Below are positions 7,667 through 14,870 of a DNA stretch of 20,500 nucleotides, one piece after another. Within the stretch, counting starts at the first letter, position 1. Each line of letters starts with the position of its first letter. Under the pieces are notes generated by a model. That model was given only the letters and a program-made list of their open reading frames with translations, was not told the DNA's origin and did no database searches. Source of the DNA: Prevotella sp. (GTDB lineage: Bacteria > Bacteroidota > Bacteroidia > Bacteroidales > Bacteroidaceae); the NCBI GenBank assembly GCA_017428805.1, contig JAFRQC010000003.1:1-20500 (forward strand). Reading direction: 5' to 3'. A program made the translations under genes and the position numbers.

Positions 7667-8632
7667 TTATTTAATAATTATTCTTTCCCTTTTCCCATAG
7701 ATATAGTAACAATTTGGGCATCTCCTATCTTTTTCCCAGGCAGCATCATCTCCATCAAAACCTACAGCCTTTCTGACAGCATCTTTTAAAAGCTTTATTT
7801 CAACTTCCGTACAGGAGTCTGAATATCTTACTTCCTTTATTATTTTCCCCCAGTCTATCTTTACATCTTTATGACCACCATAGATTGCCTTACCATTCTT
7901 CATGTACTTTTTCCCTTTTGCTATTGTAGGGGTATTGGGAATTAACATTATTCGTGTCTCCTGCTCGTGTTCAAAAGCTTCTCTTTTTAAAAGCATAAGA
8001 TTTAAGTATTTTCTCTTATCAAAGTTCGTGAAGAATAACTCATACCAGGGATTATTAACCTTCTCTTTATTAATAATTATTTCTTTATTGTGCATCCTAT
8101 CTACATCCCCCTCCCAAACATACGATACAAGTCCCTCATATATTGAGTAGTTTTTTAAAGAAGAGATAAGTTCTTTCCTAAATTCTAATCTGTCTATTGT
8201 AAACTCAACACATCTGGAACCTAGTCCCACCTTCCCGTATGTATATATTTTCCATGCTGCTTCATTATTCTTCTTTCCAGTAAGACAAGTTGAATATATT
8301 AAAGGGCATACATCAGTTTCTTTTCTCCCTGCAAGTATCATATTATAATTTGCATTATAAAATCTACTTTCATAATTATCTTGCCATGACGATGGTTCTG
8401 CAAAACGAAGAGACTTGTTCTCAAGACAAATCAATGCGGTTTCCAAATCCATATATTTATAATAATAGCTTCCTGTAAGACTACCAATTTTGTAGTAAGA
8501 AACATTATTATCATTAAGAATAGAGTGATATTTACTCTTTACATCTTTAAAGATTTCTATACTCTTCAATTTAAACTCCTCACTCTTTTCTGTAGAGCGA
8601 ATCTTAGGTCCTTTTTTTGTTATTGTTGCCAT
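7667..8632 (-). CDS. DUF2971 family protein
   Basis: A 321-residue soluble protein with no signal peptide. Residues about 55-92 (YYYKYMDLETALICLENKSL, then RFAEPSSWQDNYESRF) match the opening of DUF2971 proteins, where a Tyr-Lys-Tyr start leads to a 'lrF..p..wnDpyE' motif. Later segments AAWKIYTYGKVGLGSRCVEF and FEHEQETRIMLI match the family's central and C-terminal motifs. The biochemical function is not firmly known to me; members often lie in accessory or defence-like regions. The gene is clearly richer in A+T than the GH3 genes and the replication module, which suggests horizontal acquisition. It starts 38 bases after a tiny membrane-protein gene and is probably transcribed with it from the promoter at 8889-8896. 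Confidence 0.75.
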   Translation of the reverse strand: MATITKKGPKIRSTEKSEEFKLKSIEIFKDVKSKYHSILNDNNVSYYKIGSLTGSYYYKYMDLETALICLENKSLRFAEPSSWQDNYESRFYNANYNMILAGRKETDVCPLIYSTCLTGKKNNEAAWKIYTYGKVGLGSRCVEFTIDRLEFRKELISSLKNYSIYEGLVSYVWEGDVDRMHNKEIIINKEKVNNPWYELFFTNFDKRKYLNLMLLKREAFEHEQETRIMLIPNTPTIAKGKKYMKNGKAIYGGHKDVKIDWGKIIKEVRYSDSCTEVEIKLLKDAVRKAVGFDGDDAAWEKDRRCPNCYYIYGKRERIIIK

Positions 8633-8670
8633 AAATAATAATATTTGAATTTAAAAAATATCTCATATGT

Positions 8671-8826
8671 TTAGGAAATTAATCGTTCCGTCAGGCTCTG
8701 ATCTGCTCTTACCCAGTTATCAATACTCTCTGCCATGAAGAACATTCCGGTAAAAATAATACCTATCAATGCGGCAACCGCTTGTGGTGCCGTAGTAAAA
8801 AGCCAATACATTGTCTCTTTTTCCAT
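8671..8826 (-). CDS. Small single-helix membrane protein (51 residues)
   Basis: The frame runs from an ATG at 8826 to a TAA at 8671. The product starts MEKETMYWLFTTAPQAVAAL, continues as one hydrophobic helix (about 8-31), and ends with a polar, acidic-then-basic tail (AESIDNWVRADQSLTERLIS). A canonical TATCTTTG promoter box lies 63 bp upstream, and the DUF2971 gene begins 38 bp downstream, so the two probably form an operon. The 'TTAPQAVAALIGII' segment resembles the first membrane helix of larger Bacteroidetes membrane proteins; this could be a natural small protein or a shortened relic. I do not know its function. A role as membrane partner of the DUF2971 protein is only inferred. Confidence 0.62.
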   Translation of the reverse strand: MEKETMYWLFTTAPQAVAALIGIIFTGMFFMAESIDNWVRADQSLTERLIS

Positions 8827-8888
8827 ACTAACAATATTATTTTAATACTATATTGTCCTAAATTTGTTTTGATTTCCTCTTTTGGGGC

Positions 8889-8896
8889 CAAAGATA
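8889..8896 (-). promoter_or_regulatory. Bacteroidetes -7 box (TATCTTTG)
   Basis: A - strand TATCTTTG, a very good match to TAnnTTTG, about 60 bp before the small membrane-protein start. The shared 11-bp element lies 31 bp further upstream. Confidence 0.7.
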
Positions 8897-8927
8897 GCAA
8901 AAAATATTCATATATGTATATTTTGAG

Positions 8928-8938
8928 GCGTTTCAAAT
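8928..8938 (-). promoter_or_regulatory. Shared upstream element, copy 1 (ATTTGAAACGC)
   Basis: The - strand reads ATTTGAAACGC, exactly 31 bp upstream of the TATCTTTG box. The same 11 bases are found 31 bp upstream of the box at 12959-12966 and 30 bp upstream of the box at 18267-18274. Fixed spacing and identity point to an activator binding site near -45 to -55. Confidence 0.6.
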
Positions 8939-9092
8939 ATATGGAAAATGATATGAGTTTTGCATATGTCAGAATCGTACCGCATTGATTACGAATTGTT
9001 TATAAGCAAATTTGGTTTAGATTAATTGAAACGCTAACAATCTTCGTCATGGACTGTTTCATATACAAGATTGTATATCTCCATATCTAACA

Positions 9093-9128
9093 ATAGGTGG
9101 CAAGAATAAAGATGTCCTTGCCACCTAT
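9093..9128 (-). terminator. Terminator of the exported-protein operon
   Basis: A perfect 12-bp stem, ATAGGTGGCAAG / CTTGCCACCTAT, with a 12-base loop lies 24 bp after the stop of the last operon gene. There is no clear T run, so it is either a weakly intrinsic terminator or an mRNA-stabilising hairpin. Confidence 0.65.
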
Positions 9129-9152
9129 GACAAACGAAGCATGTGAAGGATG

Positions 9153-10010
9153 TTATTTCACAATCACCTTCTTGCCATTCTGGATATAAACTCCTTTGGC
9201 GAGTATTGAAAACAAACGACGGCCGTGAAGGTCGAAGATGGCTCCATTGTCATTTTGCAGGCGTGATCTAACGCTCTGAATAGCTGTGGAATACTGATAG
9301 AAATCAGAGGATCCGAATATAAGTGTTTGATCTACAGAACATCTCATGACAAATGCATGCTGTGGCTGGAGTGGCCACCATGGGAAGAAAGGCCCTACGT
9401 TCGAACCTATTCCTTCCACCCAAATGACATTACCAGTATCATACAATATACCTTGTTCATTTTTAAATTGCTTGTCTATCAATGGGTACTTAAAATGATC
9501 CAGAAACGTTAGTGTGAAACGTCGGAACTTGAGCCCACGCGTCTCGATGGTATCAATACGCTCCACCCTCAGAGATGAAGCGAACTCAAAGCCAAGCAGC
9601 GTGTCTGGTTTCTCATCCGCATCAAGCAGACAACCAAAGGCATTGCCCTCAACACCACACCTCACCGTCTGGCCTTCTTTCAGGCCGAAGTCATATAGTA
9701 AACGCGGCCTGTTGCTCCCTTTAGCAATTGCATACACCTTTTCCCCTACATCACGAATGGCAGCATAATAAGAATAGTTAAACTCTGGAAATCCATGATA
9801 ATTGTAGACCTTCTTCCAGTTCTCATCGTTAATCAACGTATCACCGTCAATACTGTTACCATAGATATTCTCCATGATCATACCTTCTCGAGTCTCCCAT
9901 GTCTTGCCTTCCTGTGCAAACGGAAGGTGTTCTTCTTTCCCGGCCTGTGCATGAGCTGATATGGAAAAAACACACAGCAGGCATGCGATGGATAATCTTG
10001 TTTTCATCAT
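9153..10010 (-). CDS. Secreted hypothetical protein with type IX-like C-terminal tail
   Basis: A 285-residue protein with a signal peptide (about 1-21, ending SAHAQ). The middle is a predicted beta-rich region that I cannot assign to a family. The last 30 residues (GAIFDLHGRRLFSILAKGVY, then IQNGKKVIVK) match the short C-terminal tail common in exported Prevotella proteins, related to type IX secretion sorting signals. It is the last gene of a three-gene operon and starts three bases after the protease stop. The tight spacing suggests joint production with the protease and the tail-fibre-like protein, at the cell surface or outside. No enzymatic motif is seen. Confidence 0.78.
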   Translation of the reverse strand: MMKTRLSIACLLCVFSISAHAQAGKEEHLPFAQEGKTWETREGMIMENIYGNSIDGDTLINDENWKKVYNYHGFPEFNYSYYAAIRDVGEKVYAIAKGSNRPRLLYDFGLKEGQTVRCGVEGNAFGCLLDADEKPDTLLGFEFASSLRVERIDTIETRGLKFRRFTLTFLDHFKYPLIDKQFKNEQGILYDTGNVIWVEGIGSNVGPFFPWWPLQPQHAFVMRCSVDQTLIFGSSDFYQYSTAIQSVRSRLQNDNGAIFDLHGRRLFSILAKGVYIQNGKKVIVK

Positions 10011-10013
10011 TCT

Positions 10014-11684
10014 CTACATTATCTGTCCATATACAACATCTACAGTCACTCCAAGTGGTGCTTCGAATCCATTTGAGGTATCTAACACTCCACCGTTAAT
10101 AATTCGGAGAGTAGATCCAGCTTTTAGGTCAAGGTCTACATTCGACAGTGTTCCACCGTCAATGATGAGTTGACCACCAGATTCTACAATAACTCGGCTA
10201 TTGCCCTTTAGCTCTATATTGCATTGAACGGTAAGTTGACCACTATTGACAATGCGTATGTTACTATATAGTTCCTGATCTGTATTCATTGCTTTTGTCG
10301 TACGTATAACAAGCAAGCCCTCCATTGTTTGAGCACTTGTGTTTAAGGAATCGAGCCAACAATTCAGCCGTCTTTGTATGCTGGTATTATTATTTCCTGT
10401 CCAAGACTTATTAAAGGATCCAAAATAACTACGTACACTAGGATTGTAACATTCCTCCAGATTGGCCCCCTCCAATTGACCAACAATTCTATGCATATTA
10501 TTAATCAATGGTGATCCCGACGAGCCTCCTTGTGTTATTCCGTATCCATTTGGTGTTGATTTCCATGCTACTTCCCAATTTATGCTATGATTTGTAGGTT
10601 GACCATTTGATTTTGAGATCTTTTTAACATCCCCTCCAGGATGGTGTATACATACACATGAGTCCACACTCTGACCAGAACAATCCCAGCCTAAATAGTA
10701 TGGTGTGTAACCAACTTCATTTTTGGGATCTTCAGATAGGCGTAATAATGCAAAGTCTGAGATTGAATTATTTGCAATGACTGTTGCTCCATGAGTGACA
10801 AAAGTATCAGTAGGCTCTCCATTTATATTATCACATCCTGGGGCTTCATAATTCCAATAAAACAATGTATGGTCAAGATTAGGATTTCCCAAAGCATCTT
10901 TACCAACTTCAGTTACACAATGACTTGCCGTCAAGAAGAAAGGCACCTCACTGAGATTTGTCGTGTTTATAAGTGAACCTGTACCATAAGATGATCCTTC
11001 TATAATCATACGGGCAACTGCATTTTTCTCGTTTTGCCATATCTGTCCTTCATCGCAATTAATGTTAACCATACAGGGTAAAGCACCGGCCCCAGCTTTC
11101 ACATTCCTATAACCATGAATAATATAATCTAAGGAAATAATAGCATCTGTTGATACTTCTTTAGGCTGATAATATTCCAGGACAACATCGCTTCCGAATA
11201 TTAATTCTGTTGCAAAGCCATGAAGATGCCCTCTGTCTCCTTTATTGTTCTTTGATGTAAAGGCTCCTATGAATTGTTTCCTGTCTTTTGAATAGACAAA
11301 GAACTTTCCACCTTCAGGAATCCAGAATTTGTCATAACAGAAATTGACAGACAAAGCTTTAGGGCAGACAACATTCAGTTGCCACAGTCTGTCACCATTA
11401 GAGAGTTCGTACCATATGCCAGAATTATTGAGATCATAGCTTACTTTATGCTTATAACCAAAACGGAAAGGCATGCCTATACCTTCGTTTTCCATGTCTT
11501 CCATTTCAATCTTTGGCATATCTAATTCTGGCATAGTAGCGACAGGTGTTGCATTTTTAGAAATCTCTCTCAGTTTAAGTTTCGAATCGAAACTAACAGG
11601 CAACTCATTTGTACTTAGCTGTGCATATGTAATGGTACATGTACAGAGAAAGACGAAACAAGTAATGATTCTAATTTGCCTCAT
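10014..11684 (-). CDS. Secreted trypsin-like serine protease (lysyl endopeptidase-like)
   Basis: A 556-residue protein with a signal peptide (about 1-21, ending TYAQ). The catalytic triad is visible: His255 in LTASHCV, Asp310 in ISDFALLRL and Ser389 in GGSSGSP. The domain also has paired cysteines and resembles the chymotrypsin-fold lysyl endopeptidase group. A propeptide-like region of about 180 residues comes first. After the protease domain, residues about 470-540 form short repeated strands (VESGGQLIIDGGTLSNVDLD, then GSTLRIINGGVLD), as in a small beta-helix. This may be a surface or secretion domain; a classical type IX tail is not obvious. It sits between two exported proteins with sorting-type ends, with gaps of 13 and 3 bases. 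The substrate is unknown. Confidence 0.85.
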   Translation of the reverse strand: MRQIRIITCFVFLCTCTITYAQLSTNELPVSFDSKLKLREISKNATPVATMPELDMPKIEMEDMENEGIGMPFRFGYKHKVSYDLNNSGIWYELSNGDRLWQLNVVCPKALSVNFCYDKFWIPEGGKFFVYSKDRKQFIGAFTSKNNKGDRGHLHGFATELIFGSDVVLEYYQPKEVSTDAIISLDYIIHGYRNVKAGAGALPCMVNINCDEGQIWQNEKNAVARMIIEGSSYGTGSLINTTNLSEVPFFLTASHCVTEVGKDALGNPNLDHTLFYWNYEAPGCDNINGEPTDTFVTHGATVIANNSISDFALLRLSEDPKNEVGYTPYYLGWDCSGQSVDSCVCIHHPGGDVKKISKSNGQPTNHSINWEVAWKSTPNGYGITQGGSSGSPLINNMHRIVGQLEGANLEECYNPSVRSYFGSFNKSWTGNNNTSIQRRLNCWLDSLNTSAQTMEGLLVIRTTKAMNTDQELYSNIRIVNSGQLTVQCNIELKGNSRVIVESGGQLIIDGGTLSNVDLDLKAGSTLRIINGGVLDTSNGFEAPLGVTVDVVYGQIM

Positions 11685-11697
11685 AAGTTAATCCTTT

Positions 11698-12912
11698 TTA
11701 CTTTGAAATGACCATCTTCTTCGTATCAATCTCCTGTCCGTTGACAATCAGAGAGTAGAGGAACATGCCCTCGCCCAATTCATATCCGCCAACAGAAACG
11801 CTTTCCATTCCTGATGAAATGGGCAGTCTCTTAATGGTCTTACCTGTCATGTCGAAGATGCAAATAGCCGCATCCTTGACATCATCGCCCAATGAGAAAC
11901 GGATAATGGTCTGCTCCTTGAAAGGATTTGGGGTGTTCTGATAGAGCTTGTTCTGTGAGGTGAAAGAATCTTCAATACCCGTCGTACCACGAGAGGCAGC
12001 CTTGGCTCCTGACTGCTTTAGGTCTGCAACCTCTGCACTCAGTTCGTTGATACTCTGCACTAACAGGGGTATCATTTCCATATAGTTGATGACCTTGCTA
12101 CCGTCTTTGTTGACATAGACCAGATCAGGGAAGGCTTCTTCCAGACGGTCTGCATCAAGGGCAAAGTGGTTCTTATCATAGAACTGCTCGTCCATAATGT
12201 CCGGCTCGGGCATCATGATTTTTCTGGAAGAGTCTTTGTCGATAGCGTAGATGTCCTCTGTGTCTATGGGCATTTCTGGGCGTTCCTTCTGATAGGTCGT
12301 GACACGAAGGCCAGACAGGCCACCGATGACAGATGCAGATCTCAAGGACAGATTACCAGACGAAGAGCCTGTCGAACTGGAAGACTCGCCAAGCAAAGCA
12401 CCCTGAAGGGTCGTGCCGGCAACGATACTGCCCGTTGCTTTCACATTGCCACGGAAAAATCCTGCGTATAGATTACCAGTAGACAGGGCACTGCCTAAGT
12501 CACCATAGACGGTGCCGTATACACCAGCTCCAGTACTTGAATTGCTTGTATTGCCTAATAGACCTATCGATTTTGCTCCGGAATTGGCATTTCCCATGAC
12601 GCCGATGCTTGTGGGACTATTGTTGGCATTACCCCTTAATCCGATAGCCTGAGCACTCGCAGCGGTAGTGAAAATACCACCATAGATTGATGGATTGCTG
12701 TTGTTTCCTGTTGCGGACAACGAGATACCACTTATTCCGCCGGTATTACAATAGAGATAATGAGAGGAACTGCCAGCACTGTTGATGGAGATGGGCGATT
12801 GTGCCGTGCTGGTGGTCTGAATGGCAATCTTGCCATTGCTCTGAACCTTAAACTGTGCGCTTGCAGAAAGGACAAGTGCGCATAGACTGATTGAGATTAC
12901 TAATCTTTTCAT
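11698..12912 (-). CDS. Tail-fibre/S74-chaperone-like protein with type IX sorting domain
   Basis: A 404-residue protein. The signal peptide is MKRLVISISLCALVLSASA. Residues about 60-150 carry repeats such as SIGVMGNAN and SIGLLGNTS, typical of trimeric fibre shafts. Residues about 248-297 (HFALDADRLEEAFPDLVYVN ... KVINYMEMIPLLVQSINELS) match the end of the intramolecular chaperone (peptidase S74) of phage tail fibres. The usual self-cleavage start, SDxRxK, is not seen, so cleavage is doubtful. Residues about 323-404 (LYQNTPNPF ... GMFLYSLIVNGQEIDTKKMV) are a standard type IX type A sorting domain, so the protein should be exported and anchored or released at the surface. It is first in its operon, with a -7 box at 12959-12966 and the shared upstream element at 12998-13008. 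Confidence 0.85.
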   Translation of the reverse strand: MKRLVISISLCALVLSASAQFKVQSNGKIAIQTTSTAQSPISINSAGSSSHYLYCNTGGISGISLSATGNNSNPSIYGGIFTTAASAQAIGLRGNANNSPTSIGVMGNANSGAKSIGLLGNTSNSSTGAGVYGTVYGDLGSALSTGNLYAGFFRGNVKATGSIVAGTTLQGALLGESSSSTGSSSGNLSLRSASVIGGLSGLRVTTYQKERPEMPIDTEDIYAIDKDSSRKIMMPEPDIMDEQFYDKNHFALDADRLEEAFPDLVYVNKDGSKVINYMEMIPLLVQSINELSAEVADLKQSGAKAASRGTTGIEDSFTSQNKLYQNTPNPFKEQTIIRFSLGDDVKDAAICIFDMTGKTIKRLPISSGMESVSVGGYELGEGMFLYSLIVNGQEIDTKKMVISK

Positions 12913-12958
12913 TTTTGTACCTTTTTAGTTATTTCTTACGTTGACTGATTTATCGGTG

Positions 12959-12966
12959 CAAAGTTA
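12959..12966 (-). promoter_or_regulatory. Bacteroidetes -7 box (TAACTTTG) for the exported-protein operon
   Basis: A - strand TAACTTTG fits TAnnTTTG, 46 bp before the start of the fibre-like gene, with the shared upstream element 31 bp further upstream. Confidence 0.7.
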
Positions 12967-12997
12967 GTTATAAAAGAGTTTTGATTGAATATTTTCT

Positions 12998-13008
12998 GCG
13001 TTTCAAAT
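12998..13008 (-). promoter_or_regulatory. Shared upstream element, copy 2 (ATTTGAAACGC)
   Basis: Identical in 11 of 11 bases to the elements at 8928-8938 and 18305-18315, and placed 31 bp upstream of its -7 box. Confidence 0.6.
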
Positions 13009-13079
13009 AGGTTGGAATCGGGTTTTGATTTCATGATAAAGATACTGTAAATAAAAGATTTACAGGCTCTTATATAAAA

Positions 13080-13109
13080 ATCAGCGCTTCAAATAAATGA
13101 AACGCTGAT
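13080..13109 (-). terminator. Rho-independent terminator after the amidase gene
   Basis: On the - strand ATCAGCGTTTCA pairs with TGAAGCGCTGAT (one mismatch) and is followed by TTTTTATATAAG. It lies about 40 bp after the amidase stop codon. Its arms also contain GCGTTTCA-like sequence related to the shared upstream element, which may be chance. Confidence 0.75.
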
Positions 13110-13147
13110 CCTTGTACGCTCTCGCGTGTACGTGTATATACAAAATA

Positions 13148-13576
13148 TTAGTAGCCGAGTTGTTTGATCTGGGCCCGGAGGGTGCTGACGGGGAACGAGG
13201 GACAGGCCTTGTGGACGCCCTCCAGTTCGCAATGGCCGACAATCTCGGCATCGGGATAGTCCTGCTTCAAGGAGCAGAGCAGCGTGAGGAGGGCCTTCTT
13301 CTGGGCAGGGGTGCGGGTGTCGGCGGCACGGCCACGTTCGTCGAGGCCTCCCTCGTAGCAGACGCCGATGGAGTGGGCATTGTAGTGGCGGGCATGGGCG
13401 CCGACCATCTCTTCGGGGCGGCCGAAGTGGAGCTGACCATCACGGGTGATGTAATAGTGGTAGCCGCAGCATTTCCAGCCTTTGGCCTGGTGCATCTTGT
13501 CGAGCATCCCTAAGGTCAGGTGCTGGTCGGGGCGGCTCGCCGTGCAGTGAATTACAATAAGGTCAATACGTCTCAT
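13148..13576 (-). CDS. N-acetylmuramoyl-L-alanine amidase (Amidase_2 type)
   Basis: A 142-residue single-domain enzyme of the zinc amidase family that cuts between MurNAc and the first L-alanine of the peptidoglycan stem. Likely zinc ligands are His10 (IVIHCTA), His115 (IVGHCEL) and Cys125 (KACPSF), with the usual GYHYYITRDG segment at 38-47. No signal peptide is present, so export would need lysis, a holin or another path. In Bacteroidales such amidases repeatedly occur with HU, smalltalk and DUF4248 genes, as here; the purpose of that cluster is not established. It is the last gene of the module. A 7-bp tandem repeat lies directly upstream and a terminator directly downstream. Confidence 0.9.
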   Translation of the reverse strand: MRRIDLIVIHCTASRPDQHLTLGMLDKMHQAKGWKCCGYHYYITRDGQLHFGRPEEMVGAHARHYNAHSIGVCYEGGLDERGRAADTRTPAQKKALLTLLCSLKQDYPDAEIVGHCELEGVHKACPSFPVSTLRAQIKQLGY

Positions 13577-13580
13577 CTTT

Positions 13581-13609
13581 GTTTACAGTTTACGGTTTAC
13601 AGTTTACAG
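13581..13609. repeat. GTTTAC(A/G) 7-bp tandem repeat, four copies
   Basis: GTTTACA, GTTTACG, GTTTACA, GTTTACA, followed by GATGATTACA. Unit, order and 3' flank match the seven-copy tract at 2174-2222. It lies between the smalltalk stop codon and the amidase start. Confidence 0.9.
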
Positions 13610-13613
13610 ATGA

Positions 13614-13721
13614 TTACAGATTCATGCAGCTCTGCATGAGGAAGGTTGATACGAAGGCGGTAATGACCGTCAGGATGAAGTTGCCGATTTTCTCGGCGGG
13701 AATGTTCTTGAAAAATCTCAT
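13614..13721 (-). CDS. Smalltalk family small membrane protein (35 residues)
   Basis: The frame starts at ATG 13721 (MRFFKNIPAEKIGNFILTVI) and ends with TAA at 13614. The product is one hydrophobic helix with a basic N-terminus and a CMNL end. Length, sequence style and position between an HU-like gene and an amidase fit the Bacteroidales 'smalltalk' protein family. Its function is unknown; a holin-like or membrane-signalling role has no direct support here. The stop codon falls in the GATTACA flank of the repeat at 13581-13609. Confidence 0.8.
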   Translation of the reverse strand: MRFFKNIPAEKIGNFILTVITAFVSTFLMQSCMNL

Positions 13722-13760
13722 AATGATATTATAATTTCGTTTGATAAGTTTTTATAGATG

Positions 13761-13852
13761 TCACACAGATCTCACTGATTTCACAGATATTCTTTCCGCT
13801 CGGATAGGATGCCTGTGTCCTTAATCTGTGAAGATCTGTGAGATCTGTGTGA
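13761..13852. repeat. Long inverted repeat built from TCACAGAT units, copy 1
   Basis: The left arm starts TCACACAGATCTCAC (13761-13789) and the right arm ends GAGATCTGTGTGA (13822-13852). They pair over about 28 bases with few mismatches around a loop of about 32 bases. A related element lies at 16973-17101. It sits between the HU-like and smalltalk genes and would form a strong RNA hairpin. Confidence 0.8.
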
Positions 13853-13861
13853 GATTAGAGG

Positions 13862-14404
13862 TTAGCCCTGACCGCCGGGCGTGGTCTCGGTCTGGGAGAG
13901 GGCGTAGTCGGAGACTGCGATCTTCTCGAAGTAGACCTTCTTCTTGCCATCGACGGTCTTCTCCTTGCGGATGAGGACATCCTTGAACTCAAAGGCGCAT
14001 TCGTTCTTCAGCGCACGGCTGGTGAGCTTCTCACCCTTGGCGTTCTCAGGACTGAAACGCAGGTGGATGCCCTCGATGATCACATTGGCCCCCAGGCTGA
14101 CGGCGGTCTCCACATCGTTGGATCCCTTGCCCTCAATGGTGGGACGGAAGGTTCCCAGACCGTCGAGCTTCACCGCCTGGCCCTGCAGGATGAGCTCTTT
14201 CAGACAGCTCACGATGTTCTGGAGTACCAGCACGAGCATGTCGTAGGAGGCCAGCTTGCCGTGTTCTGAGAGGTGCTTGGCGAAGCCTTTGAGCGACATT
14301 GGCTCGCTGGTGGAGGGTACGGGGAACCACTTGCCGAAGGCAGTAGAGTCGTCATTCGTGTTCTGACGGAGGTTCACAGGAAAGGTAATTCGTTCTCTTG
14401 CCAT
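13862..14404 (-). CDS. HU-family DNA-binding protein (Bacteroidales long HU type)
   Basis: A 180-residue protein. Residues about 35-130 follow the HU/IHF pattern: two helices (LKGFAKHLSEHGKLASYDML, VLVLQNIVSCLKELILQGQ), then VKLDGLGTFRPTIEG, which is the usual 'V.l.glGtF' strand, and a further strand with HLRFSPENAKG. The protein is about twice the length of classical HU, as in the Bacteroidetes HU-related group. It probably binds and bends DNA in the cytoplasm. It has its own promoter (TAACTTTG at 14568-14575) with an inverted repeat directly upstream, and a leader of about 160 bases. The downstream smalltalk and amidase genes may be read from the same transcript, across a large hairpin. Confidence 0.85.
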   Translation of the reverse strand: MARERITFPVNLRQNTNDDSTAFGKWFPVPSTSEPMSLKGFAKHLSEHGKLASYDMLVLVLQNIVSCLKELILQGQAVKLDGLGTFRPTIEGKGSNDVETAVSLGANVIIEGIHLRFSPENAKGEKLTSRALKNECAFEFKDVLIRKEKTVDGKKKVYFEKIAVSDYALSQTETTPGGQG

Positions 14405-14567
14405 AATTTAAAAGTAAAGAATTAAAAGATTAAAAAATTAAAAGAACTCTCTCATGTCGCGGTGCAGTCGGGAAGAAAGAACGGCTTTTTCTTGGGGAAT
14501 AAACGGATTATTCTGGGAGAAAGTGGCGTAGTTTCTTGAGGCCTCGTCCGGCTTTGCTTTGACAATG

Positions 14568-14575
14568 CAAAGTTA
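14568..14575 (-). promoter_or_regulatory. Bacteroidetes -7 box (TAACTTTG) for the HU-like gene
   Basis: A - strand TAACTTTG, 163 bp before the HU-like start. The leader in between ends in an A-rich 7-8 bp tandem tract (about 14408-14440). Confidence 0.6.
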
Positions 14576-14581
14576 CAACAA

Positions 14582-14607
14582 TGGGAAACCGTTTCTACGA
14601 TTTCCCA
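14582..14607. promoter_or_regulatory. Inverted repeat TGGGAAA / TTTCCCA, possible operator
   Basis: Perfect 7-bp arms separated by 12 bases lie six bases upstream of the HU-like -7 box and cover the -33 position. The placement fits a repressor site, or autoregulation by a DNA-binding protein; this is inference. Confidence 0.4.
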
Positions 14608-14645
14608 CGTTTCCTTACGGACATTGACGCTCTTCTTGTGTCAAA

Positions 14646-14867
14646 TCACGGTTCACCGAGGTAATAGACGATGAGCGCGACCTCCTTCGGTGTGTACGAC
14701 TTGGCCTTGCGGGCCATGCCGCAGGCTCTGAGGGCTGCACTGAGATCCGTACAGCGGCGGATCCAGAAGTTCAGGTTGCTCAGTGCACCGCCGGGCGTCT
14801 GGGCTTTTGGGAAGTAGCGCATGGCCAGCTCCGACTTCCCGTAGGAACGAATTTCGAATGTTTCCAA
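14646..14867 (-). CDS. DUF4248 family protein
   Basis: A 73-residue protein beginning (M)ETFEIRSYGKSELAMRYFP, with FWIRRC in the middle and YTPKEVALIVYYLGEP at the end, a very typical DUF4248 sequence. The family is small, probably cytosolic, and common in Bacteroidales near HU, primase-like and amidase genes; its role is unknown, although the fold-like pattern suggests a DNA-related helical protein. The start is a TTG at 14867. An ATG at 14874 overlaps the stop of the upstream primase-like gene (ATGA), but it opens a different frame whose product has no family match. Confidence 0.82.
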   Translation of the reverse strand: METFEIRSYGKSELAMRYFPKAQTPGGALSNLNFWIRRCTDLSAALRACGMARKAKSYTPKEVALIVYYLGEP

Positions 14868-14870
14868 ATG

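Larger units (their letters stand above)
8827..9152. other. Intergenic region of 326 bp: promoter, upstream element, palindrome, terminator
   Basis: No convincing gene is present. From left to right it holds the TATCTTTG box for the small membrane protein (8889-8896), the shared upstream element (8928-8938), a related ATTGAAACGC match without a promoter (9025-9034), a perfect palindrome ATATACAAGATTGTATAT (9061-9078), and the terminator of the exported-protein operon (9093-9128). Confidence 0.7.
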
